This document shows, one piece after another, positions 1-7,580 of a DNA stretch of 64,000 bases (its first letter is position 1; each line of letters starts with the position of its first letter). This stretch comes from an uncultured Balneola sp. (lineage in GTDB: Bacteria > Bacteroidota > Rhodothermia > Balneolales > Balneolaceae). Both the position numbers and the translations under genes were made by a program. Under the pieces are notes generated by a model. That model was given only the letters and a program-made list of their open reading frames with translations, did no database searches and was not told where the DNA came from. The stretch lies in contig CAJXQC010000014.1 of assembly GCA_913058495.1 (NCBI GenBank), positions 1-64,000 of the forward strand, in the 5' to 3' direction.

Positions 1-65
1 CTCCTGCTGACGCTGTATTTGGTAACGACCCTTCGCAGCCTATCATCACAAAGCCAAAAATGTGA
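1..65 (+). CDS. 3' end of an upstream gene (partial, unidentified)
   Basis: The third forward frame is open from the window edge to a TGA at 63-65 and would encode about 20 residues ending ITKPKM. The composition is plausible for a protein C-terminus, but there is too little to identify it. The other two frames are less protein-like. It lies 58 bp before the CHAT-domain gene and on the same strand, so it could belong to the same transcript. Confidence 0.35.
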   Translation, partial: PADAVFGNDPSQPIITKPKM

Positions 66-123
66 TTTATTTTTGCTGTTAATTTTAGACTAAGAGCTTT
101 ACTATGTAGCTAAATAATCTATT

Positions 124-3100
124 ATGCTCTTAATTCTTTTATTTTCATTTTTATTACCTTTTCAGCCTGTCGATCCTCATATATCGATAACAAATCAGGC
201 CAACACATATATTGAGCAAATAAAACTTACTCAACAATCAGACCTAAGTTTCTGGGCATTGAATGAGCTGTACAGTTCTAATTGTGGAAACAGTAAAGTA
301 ATTAGCAGAACTATTTCCCAATCAGGATCGACCCTTTTACAAAGAATTTTTTCTCAGTATGAATGCACCTCTAAGGAAGACGAAGATTCTCTAAAAATAG
401 AACGTCTTAAGTTTTATACTCTTGAAACCAAGTCGTATGCTGGATTACTACACATCTTATCACTTTCATTGCCAAAAAGAGATCTGAATAAATTTTATTC
501 AGATTTTAATACTAAGTGGAAAAACAACTTGTCGGAAAGGGAGTCCAATTTACTTAATGCAGTTATGAACAGAGAGGCCATTTCAAGCTCTACTCTATTC
601 AAAAAAAACAAACCTTTTATTTTGTACTCATTACTTTTTAGTGAGTTTGTGAATTCTTATTTCGACTCCGAAGAATTTACAATCATAATTACTGAACTAA
701 GTAAAGATAAAGAGCGTAGTTTACCAGGGCTAGAGAATTCAATAACTAATTTTAACTTGCTCAAAGCTTCTTATGAAACAAACAGGTATCAACTGATTTC
801 CAATATTTTTGATGATCTGATTAAGTCTGAATACTATCCCAATTCTGAAAAAAAAGTTACTGTTTTTAGCGGGTTAGATTACGCATTAAGTTATACTGGA
901 AACTTTTCAGAATCCCTATATCTACAACGAAATATTTTAATTCCACTTTCAAAATACTATAATCAGAAAAGCAGAACGGATTATGTGCTTTTACAACAAA
1001 GTGCTAATTTATACAATCTTGGTAAATATCAAGAAGCAAAAGAAATACTTGAAGGACTATATAGTGATCCCGAGTCTACAATTCCAAATTCACAGCTGTA
1101 TAACAATTTATCTTTATGCTACAAGCAACTCGGTGAAAAAAATGAATACACTTCTTTTCTTTTAAAAGCAGTTCAAGAGGCTGAAACAAGTAAAACCCGT
1201 GAACAAAGTGAGGACTTTTATAAAGTAAAGCTCGGTTTGTATAAAAATCTTTTTGTTCACTATAATTCCATAGGAGATTCGACCAGCGCTCTCCCTTTTA
1301 TAAGAAAAGCTCAAAATTTAGCCAAACTAAAAAATGATGATTTTGAGTTAGGTTCGATCCACCTCTATTTGGGAAACTACTATCTTGAAAACTTTAATGA
1401 TTATGAAAAGGCTATTCTCCAATTTAAACTTGCAGAAGAAAAGTTTATAAGTAGTCAAAATTATTTTAGTGAAAAATTTCTACTAGTCGACAAAGTTGCT
1501 CTTCTAATTAAAATGGATTCTTTAAGTCAAGCAACTGAAGCAATTGAAGAGATTAAGGTTTTGGCTTCAGAAAACTCAGACACCCCTTTTTATATTGAAG
1601 CTTTAATCTATGAAGCTGAAATTGCAGTTTTGCAGAACGACATTCATTTACTTCAACAAACTTTAAATGATATAGACATATACTCCTTAAAGGATCTAAA
1701 GTTTGAAAATCTTATAAGATATCACAACTTACATGCAACCTTACTCCTCAAGAAAAACAGACCCAGAGAAGCATATACATATCTAAAACCCAAACTGGAT
1801 CAGATCATTGAACGAGCTCAGGGAAGTGTAGAAGCTCAAACCGGGTTTTGGACTGTAGAACAAGAATACCTTGATTCCTTTGAGTTAATGATCTCTATTC
1901 TTACAGAGTTGGATTACAAGGAACAGTCAATAGTTTATCTCGATAAGCTTAAAACTATTAATGACGCTTCTTTGTACAATAATCCCCTACTGAAAGCCTC
2001 AAAGTTAACTGAAAAAGAGCTCACTGAAGAGAAAAAATTAGCTGAAACTATTCAGGAATTACGTAACAATTACCTAAGTGCTGAGGAAAGTTCAAAGCAA
2101 AGATTAAAAACTGAAATAGACAGGCTTTCAGCTCAAAGACAATTGCTGACAAATAAAGTAACCCATAAAAATAAAGATGTAAGTATACCTATTTGGAAAG
2201 TCCAGCAACAAATGAGGAATGATGAATTTATTCTTCATTATACTGAATTGAATAACAAACTGTATGTCAGTTCAATCTCGAAAGAAAATACCACGCTTTT
2301 TGTTCAGGAACTCACTGATGAGATCGGACTTCTATTAACTGAAACTGCAAATAATCTCGCAATAGGGAAAACCTCACTATCTTCTCTGTATCAAATTTAT
2401 CAAATACTAGATCTGAAAAGCATTCCTGATTATGTGAAACAGATCATTGTTATTCCGGATAATGAATTATACAGAATTCCAATGGATGTACTGCCTACCA
2501 AAAAGCCAAATTCATCATTTAGCTTTGGAAGCTCCAGTTATATGATTGAGGATTATAGTTTTAAATACTTCACTTCTCTTCAGGATTATATAGACAACAG
2601 TAGAAATACCAGATCCCCTTTAGAGACAGACTTTTCAGCATTTGCTATTTCTTATTTCGATAACTTCCAGGAAAATCTACCCTCTCTTCCATTTGCAACT
2701 CAGGAAGCCCAAGAAATTGAAAAAGTGCTAACTTCATTTGAAACCAAAAAAATATTTGTAGGAAATAGCGCTACTGAAGAGACTTTTCAAAATCAGCTGA
2801 ACTCTTCGAAAATTTTGCATGTGGCAACTCACAGTGAGGTTTCTGCCCAGGACCCTTTGTTCTCTACTATATATTTAAAATCAGCACTATCTAACGGAAC
2901 CAAAGGTGATGCACTTTATGCTTATGAGTTATTCGATAACCAATTGAAAAATGATCTGATAATGCTTAATTCATGTAGTTCCGGAACAGGAAATTATATG
3001 CAGGGGGCCGGAATTATGGGCATTAGCAGAGCCCTCAGATATGCCGGTGCAAAAAGCCTCGCTTTAAATCTGTGGGAAGTAAATGATAAAATAGCATCTG

Positions 3101-3345
3101 AATTTGCTACTAATTTTTACTCTTATTTAAATAGTGGTCTTTCCAAAAGTGAGGCTATGAGATTGGCTAAGATAGACCAAATAAGAACCGGAAGTGCCGA
3201 CCCTCATTACTGGGGTGCTTATACACTTATTGGAAATTCCAGTCCGGTTATAAAAAAACCAAAAAGCTCACAGTATATATTGTCATTACTAATAACTGTA
3301 GGCTTTTTGGTTGGGTATAAGGTCAGGAAAAAATCTATCGCGTAA
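124..3345 (+). CDS. Secreted or membrane-anchored TPR protein with C-terminal CHAT peptidase domain
   Basis: The 1073-residue product starts with a hydrophobic stretch that looks like a signal peptide or anchor (residues 1-14). A long helical TPR region follows (about 90-560, with motifs such as YNLGKYQEAKEIL and YLGNYYLENFNDYEKAI), then a coiled-coil segment (about 650-690). The CHAT domain runs from about 790 to 1040. CHAT proteins are caspase-like cysteine peptidases. The expected dyad is visible as His903 in HVATHSE and Cys951 in MLNSCSSGTG, followed by the family's GAGIMGISRALRYAGAKS and SADPHYWGAYTLIG motifs. A transmembrane segment near 1051-1066 is followed by KVRKK, suggesting anchoring with a short basic cytoplasmic tail. 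The gene converges on the TPR anti-sigma-like gene with only 5 bp between the stops. The substrate is unknown. The domain call is firm; the biological role is not. Confidence 0.85.
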   Translation: MLLILLFSFLLPFQPVDPHISITNQANTYIEQIKLTQQSDLSFWALNELYSSNCGNSKVISRTISQSGSTLLQRIFSQYECTSKEDEDSLKIERLKFYTLETKSYAGLLHILSLSLPKRDLNKFYSDFNTKWKNNLSERESNLLNAVMNREAISSSTLFKKNKPFILYSLLFSEFVNSYFDSEEFTIIITELSKDKERSLPGLENSITNFNLLKASYETNRYQLISNIFDDLIKSEYYPNSEKKVTVFSGLDYALSYTGNFSESLYLQRNILIPLSKYYNQKSRTDYVLLQQSANLYNLGKYQEAKEILEGLYSDPESTIPNSQLYNNLSLCYKQLGEKNEYTSFLLKAVQEAETSKTREQSEDFYKVKLGLYKNLFVHYNSIGDSTSALPFIRKAQNLAKLKNDDFELGSIHLYLGNYYLENFNDYEKAILQFKLAEEKFISSQNYFSEKFLLVDKVALLIKMDSLSQATEAIEEIKVLASENSDTPFYIEALIYEAEIAVLQNDIHLLQQTLNDIDIYSLKDLKFENLIRYHNLHATLLLKKNRPREAYTYLKPKLDQIIERAQGSVEAQTGFWTVEQEYLDSFELMISILTELDYKEQSIVYLDKLKTINDASLYNNPLLKASKLTEKELTEEKKLAETIQELRNNYLSAEESSKQRLKTEIDRLSAQRQLLTNKVTHKNKDVSIPIWKVQQQMRNDEFILHYTELNNKLYVSSISKENTTLFVQELTDEIGLLLTETANNLAIGKTSLSSLYQIYQILDLKSIPDYVKQIIVIPDNELYRIPMDVLPTKKPNSSFSFGSSSYMIEDYSFKYFTSLQDYIDNSRNTRSPLETDFSAFAISYFDNFQENLPSLPFATQEAQEIEKVLTSFETKKIFVGNSATEETFQNQLNSSKILHVATHSEVSAQDPLFSTIYLKSALSNGTKGDALYAYELFDNQLKNDLIMLNSCSSGTGNYMQGAGIMGISRALRYAGAKSLALNLWEVNDKIASEFATNFYSYLNSGLSKSEAMRLAKIDQIRTGSADPHYWGAYTLIGNSSPVIKKPKSSQYILSLLITVGFLVGYKVRKKSIA

Positions 3346-3350
3346 CGGTT

Positions 3351-4097
3351 TTACTTATCATCCATCGCATCTAAAGCGTTTATGTAAGTTTTAGCAATTC
3401 GGCTGTATTCCCGATCAAGATCATAAGTATTTTGAAAAGCGATTTTCGCCTCTTCCAATTGGTCTAGTTGGAAGTATGAGTTTGCCAACAACCAGTATCC
3501 TTTTTCAAGAATGTTTTCAGCAATACCTTTTTGCTCAGTTACAATCTTAAAGTTAGAAGCTGCTTCTCTATATTCTCCCAAATTATACTGAATAGAACCT
3601 AAAGTAATAGAAAACTCCGCGATTAATGTTGGGTTTTCTTCGCTGGACAATTCCGTACTCAAAAGATCTTTAGCTTCCTGAGTACTTCCGTCAGCTGCAA
3701 GTTGTATTGCTTTCTTTATAATTTCATTAGTTATATTTGCAGAGACACCAACATCACTTCTTACAATGTCTAAACCAATTTCAGGAATAGGCGATACAGG
3801 TGTTGTATTGTCTGCAGAATAATTCATCACACCTAGCACACCAACAAAAATTACTACAGCTGCAGCTGTTACATAGCTTGCATATTTTCTAATTTGTATA
3901 GCAACGCCCGGAGTTTTCTGTTCTCTCTTCTCTTCAATTATAGATTTAAGATTGGCTACACTCTTCATATAGTCCAAATAATATCCATCCTGAATTAATT
4001 CTATCCATAAGTCGTCAGTTTCTTCTTCGGATAGCCGTCCATTAAGATAAAGATCTATTTTTCTCTCAAGATCTTTATTAAGATTATTTTGAATCAT
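3351..4097 (-). CDS. Anti-sigma-like single-pass membrane protein with C-terminal TPR repeats
   Basis: The 248-residue product has a short helical cytoplasmic N-terminus (1-60: LERKIDLYLNGRLSEEETDDLW), one transmembrane helix (about 72-92), and an extracytoplasmic part. That part carries TPR-like repeats (about 130-245: LGSIQYNLGEYREAASNFKIV, GYWLLANSYFQLDQLEEAKIAFQNTY). This architecture is common in Bacteroidota beside ECF sigma factors, where the N-terminal helices act as the anti-sigma part. No sigma factor gene lies in the window, so that role is inference. It may instead be a generic TPR scaffold. It is convergent with the CHAT gene and divergent from the TlpA-type gene, with a 265-bp region upstream that contains two hairpins. 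Confidence 0.6.
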   Translation of the reverse strand: MIQNNLNKDLERKIDLYLNGRLSEEETDDLWIELIQDGYYLDYMKSVANLKSIIEEKREQKTPGVAIQIRKYASYVTAAAVVIFVGVLGVMNYSADNTTPVSPIPEIGLDIVRSDVGVSANITNEIIKKAIQLAADGSTQEAKDLLSTELSSEENPTLIAEFSITLGSIQYNLGEYREAASNFKIVTEQKGIAENILEKGYWLLANSYFQLDQLEEAKIAFQNTYDLDREYSRIAKTYINALDAMDDK

Positions 4098-4139
4098 TAT
4101 TATTTACCTTTTAAATGCTTTCACAAACAGTTCATATTC

Positions 4140-4206
4140 CAAAACCGATCATTTCAGCATGGTTTTGTACCATTATTTTAGGAAAGAACTTATTTTAATT
4201 CTTTCC
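4140..4206. other. Two perfect hairpins in the divergent region 4098-4362
   Basis: CAAAACC at 4140-4146 pairs with GGTTTTG at 4161-4167. GGAAAGAA at 4181-4188 pairs with TTCTTTCC at 4199-4206 around a 10-nt loop. Both lie upstream of the anti-sigma-like gene (minus strand) and about 160-220 bp upstream of the TlpA-type gene. They could be operators or 5'-UTR structures. The rest of the 265-bp region is AT-rich, and I see no gene in it. Confidence 0.4.
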
Positions 4207-4362
4207 GTTCGCTAACAAGAGCATCTAAACTATTGTTTGTTACAGCTGTTGCCTTAATAAAACATTAGAAAATCTTAAGAAATAAAACGCTATTTAATTC
4301 CTTTTTCAAATAATTGTTTTATCCTTAGCTAAGATAAGTTTAAAACTGACACAAATCTTGCC

Positions 4363-5805
4363 ATGATTATAAAAAAAATTGTTCTATTTTTCTGTTCAAC
4401 ACTAATATTATTAAGTGCCTGTAAAAGAGATAATGGAGCAATGTCTGTTAATGGTACAATAGATTATTTAGGTGATGCTGAAATCTCAATTTCAGAACAA
4501 CCACTACATTACAAGTATTCTCCAAAAAAAGTTTATAAAGTAAACTCTATAGAAAATGGTGTTTTCAAAGCGGAAATTCCTGTTAAAAGAGACCAAAATT
4601 TAACTCTTTCAATAGGTGATCAATCATTACTGATAATCGCTGACCCTGAAGATGATCTTAAACTCACTATTTCGCGTGCCACATTTCCAACAGATGTAGA
4701 AATTGAATCAACTCATGCAGGAGATTATGAATCTTATCAAAACTATTTAGTTGAAACTGAAGGTCTGGATAAACAAATTGAGAAAGAGATGAATAACTTT
4801 AAAGCCGGATTGGAAAATTCAGCTTTAGAATTAAGTACAAAAAAAATTCAGATTGCGAAAAAAAATCTATCGGGAACAGCATTTGACCACCTCATTATGA
4901 AAGCGCAAGGTGAACTACTGGTAAACAAAATCAAATCAGTTGAGTATAGGTTTGGGAAGGATAATTTTAATGCTGACTCAGAACGAAGAGAAATTCTTGA
5001 ACAAGCTAAAGCTGATAACTTTTTTACTCTTAAATCTCTGGTAGCACAACGCGCCGGAATTCGGGATGTAACTCATTACTATGCACGTACTTTTGGAATC
5101 TACGATAGCGTAAATCGGGCTTACGGTAAAGAGCTTGCTGAATATGATATCAAAAGACTCGCCTATGAGGAACTAAACGAAAAGCGTCTGGAAGTAATAG
5201 CCCAGATAGATGAGCGAGAAGCACAGGCTTACGCAAAGATGTTTTTAGTAGCCGAGCGAATTGGCGAAATTGAGCTTTCAAAAGCCGAGCCAAGTTACCG
5301 ATCTTACCTTAATGAATACTCAGAATTTGAAGACTACACTAACTTTTTAACGTACTTCTATAACGAAATTAAATCCGTTTCTCCCGGCGAATCTGCAAAA
5401 TCTTTTTCTCTGAAAGATGTAGAAGGAAATACTCATACTTTAGAAGATTATGAAGGAAAATATGTACTGCTGGATTTTTGGGCGGGGTGGTGCCAACCTT
5501 GTTTGGATGAGTTTTCTGTAATGAGAGATATTTATAGTGATTTCAGCAGAGAAGATTTCGAAATCATTGGCATTTCCACAGAAATTGATAAAGAAGTTTG
5601 GAGAGCAGATATTGAAAAATATGAAAATCCCTGGCCTCAATTATACGGAGGTAATGGTTTTGATCAGGAAACATTTAAAGCGTATAAAGGCGGTGGAATT
5701 CCATTTTATATTCTTATAGATCCGGAAGGAAACATTGCCCGTTATAATGATATTAGAGCGACATTTAATTTAAGAGAAGTATTAAACAACCTTATTGATG
5801 AATAA
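4363..5805 (+). CDS. TlpA/ResA-family thioredoxin-like lipoprotein
   Basis: The 480-residue product has a lipoprotein signal (LILLSAC, acylated Cys20), an N-terminal domain of the type found in Bacteroidota TlpA-like proteins (about 25-120), a charged helical middle (about 125-330), and a C-terminal thioredoxin fold (about 340-478). The redox motif is W376-C377-Q378-P379-C380 within LLDFWAGWCQPC, and the conserved cis-Pro region appears as GGIPFYILIDPEG. Proteins of this type reduce or exchange disulfides in the periplasm. The stop overlaps the start of the GH3-like gene by 8 bp, so the two are probably co-translated. Confidence 0.85.
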   Translation: MIIKKIVLFFCSTLILLSACKRDNGAMSVNGTIDYLGDAEISISEQPLHYKYSPKKVYKVNSIENGVFKAEIPVKRDQNLTLSIGDQSLLIIADPEDDLKLTISRATFPTDVEIESTHAGDYESYQNYLVETEGLDKQIEKEMNNFKAGLENSALELSTKKIQIAKKNLSGTAFDHLIMKAQGELLVNKIKSVEYRFGKDNFNADSERREILEQAKADNFFTLKSLVAQRAGIRDVTHYYARTFGIYDSVNRAYGKELAEYDIKRLAYEELNEKRLEVIAQIDEREAQAYAKMFLVAERIGEIELSKAEPSYRSYLNEYSEFEDYTNFLTYFYNEIKSVSPGESAKSFSLKDVEGNTHTLEDYEGKYVLLDFWAGWCQPCLDEFSVMRDIYSDFSREDFEIIGISTEIDKEVWRADIEKYENPWPQLYGGNGFDQETFKAYKGGGIPFYILIDPEGNIARYNDIRATFNLREVLNNLIDE

Positions 5806-6928
5806 ATCCATTTATAAATTTCAGTTCTTAATCTTAGTAACAGCACTTTTTATCAACTCGTGTAGTTCTGAAAAACCTGCTGAAAAAAAACCTTCATTTA
5901 CTGATAAACAGCTCGGACAAATGTTGGTTGTAGGTTTTCGAGGAACTGAAATTAACTCTGAAAGCCCAATTGTTCGGGATATAAAGGAGAGAAATTTAGG
6001 GGGCGTCATTTTATATAGTTACGACTACCGAACTAATTCATCTAATAGAAATATTGAATCCCCTGATCAGCTCTTACAACTCAATAGTGCTTTGGTTGGA
6101 TATTCTATAAACCCACCCTTTATTTCTGTAGAACATGATGGAAGCGAACACTCAGCATTGCACAATTTATATCCTTCTATGGAAAACATTTTTGAGCAAA
6201 ACTCTTTTTCAGATACGCTCAAAGTAATAAATAATTCCAGAAGGTTTGCACAGGAATTTATGGTTGTTGGAATAAATACAAATTTACATCCACGATTGGA
6301 TCTGAAAACTAAAGAATCATCTAATGCTGCATTGATTTCTTCCGATCCGCAAAAAGTCACTGAAATCTCTAACCTGATTTTGGATGAATACGATACCGAA
6401 AAATTGTTGAGCGTTCCTAAATACTTTCCGGGCTATAGTGTTGATTATAATCCAACTGATTCAACAGATAATATATCCTCATCCTGGTCTGAAGATTTTC
6501 TGACTCCATACAAAAACCTGTTTGAACAACGAACCATCAGAGCTGTTCAAGTTTCTCATGCTACTAATGGAAATATAGATTCCACCTGGCCCGGAACTTT
6601 CTCTCACTCAACTGTTACAGGTTTACTACGCGATTCTCTTGGGTTTGAAGGTGTAGTATTCTCTGATGATCTTCAAAAACCTATCATCACCTCAAATTAT
6701 AATCTGGAAACCTCGATTCTACAATCAATAAATGCCGGAGTAGATGTTTTGGTATTTGGAAATAATTTTAAATACGATGAAGATATAGCACAGAAAGCTA
6801 TTGCCATCATTCAAAAATTATTGAAAGAAGGAAAGATCAAACCAGAAACTATCGAAGCTGCTCTGTCAAGAATTGACCAGCTTAAACAAGATGTAATTGC
6901 CGAGCTCTGTACATGTCTGACTACATAA
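5798..6928 (+). CDS. GH3-like (NagZ-type) lipoprotein with a degenerate acid/base motif
   Basis: From the ATG at 5798 (a TTG one codon earlier is possible) the product has 376 residues, with a lipobox ending at Cys22 (FINSC). The fold is glycoside hydrolase family 3: DKQLGQMLVVGFRG, VEHDGSEH, and FSDDLQ with the putative nucleophile Asp290 retained. In NagZ enzymes the KHFPGHG...DSH loop supplies the general acid/base His. Here the loop reads K208-Y-F-P-G-Y213 and D221-S-T223, so the catalytic His is absent. It could be an inactive binder or a hydrolase with altered chemistry. The C-terminus overlaps the HD-domain gene by 16 bp, so the three genes 4363-7566 look like one operon. Confidence 0.8.
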   Translation: MNKSIYKFQFLILVTALFINSCSSEKPAEKKPSFTDKQLGQMLVVGFRGTEINSESPIVRDIKERNLGGVILYSYDYRTNSSNRNIESPDQLLQLNSALVGYSINPPFISVEHDGSEHSALHNLYPSMENIFEQNSFSDTLKVINNSRRFAQEFMVVGINTNLHPRLDLKTKESSNAALISSDPQKVTEISNLILDEYDTEKLLSVPKYFPGYSVDYNPTDSTDNISSSWSEDFLTPYKNLFEQRTIRAVQVSHATNGNIDSTWPGTFSHSTVTGLLRDSLGFEGVVFSDDLQKPIITSNYNLETSILQSINAGVDVLVFGNNFKYDEDIAQKAIAIIQKLLKEGKIKPETIEAALSRIDQLKQDVIAELCTCLTT

Positions 6929-7566
6929 AAAAAACAGCGCAATTTGTTAAAAACCAACTTGAGGGAGAAGGTTCAGGTCATGATTGGTGGCATATTTTAA
7001 GAGTGTGGAATATGTCAAAAAGGTTAGCTTCAGAAGCAACCGATCCTGTTTCAACTCTTGTGATTGAACTCGCCGCATTGTTGCATGACATAGCAGATCA
7101 CAAGTTCCATGATGGGGATTTAAGTGTTGGGCCAAAAGTAGCCTCCGAATGGCTGTACTCCATCAAAGTTGATAAAAAAGTCATCGATCACGTATCTGAT
7201 ATAATCAAAGATCTTTCATTTAAAGGAGCTGAAGTTGCAACGCCAATGAAAACCATGGAAGGCAAGATCGTTCAGGATGCCGATCGTTTGGACGCCATCG
7301 GAGCCATCGGAATAGCTCGTGCTTTTGCTTATGGCGGATATAAATCACGTGAATTGTATAACCCGAATATAGAACCTGTTTCGCACTCTAGTTTTGAATC
7401 ATACAGAAAAGATGAAGGTCATACCATCAACCATTTCTATGAAAAGCTTTTACTCCTGAAAGACCGAATGAATACAGAATCCGCCAAAAAAATAGCTAAT
7501 GAGCGACATATCTTTATGAAAGAGTATGTAGATCGTTTCTTACAAGAATGGGATGGAAATCAATAA
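6913..7566 (+). CDS. HD-domain phosphohydrolase (YedJ/YpgQ-like)
   Basis: The 217-residue protein carries the HD metal-binding signature: GHDWWHILRVWNMSKRLA near the N-terminus, LAALLHDIADHKFHDGD, and VQDADRLDAIGAIGIARAFAYGG. Length and motifs match the small HD hydrolases related to E. coli YedJ and B. subtilis YpgQ; the latter was reported as a nucleotide pyrophosphohydrolase. There is no signal peptide, so it should be cytoplasmic, unlike its two upstream neighbours. The ATG at 6913 lies inside the end of the GH3-like gene, so translation is probably coupled. The substrate cannot be read from the sequence. Confidence 0.85.
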   Translation: MSDYIKKTAQFVKNQLEGEGSGHDWWHILRVWNMSKRLASEATDPVSTLVIELAALLHDIADHKFHDGDLSVGPKVASEWLYSIKVDKKVIDHVSDIIKDLSFKGAEVATPMKTMEGKIVQDADRLDAIGAIGIARAFAYGGYKSRELYNPNIEPVSHSSFESYRKDEGHTINHFYEKLLLLKDRMNTESAKKIANERHIFMKEYVDRFLQEWDGNQ

Positions 7567-7580
7567 GATCTCCTTTGCAT

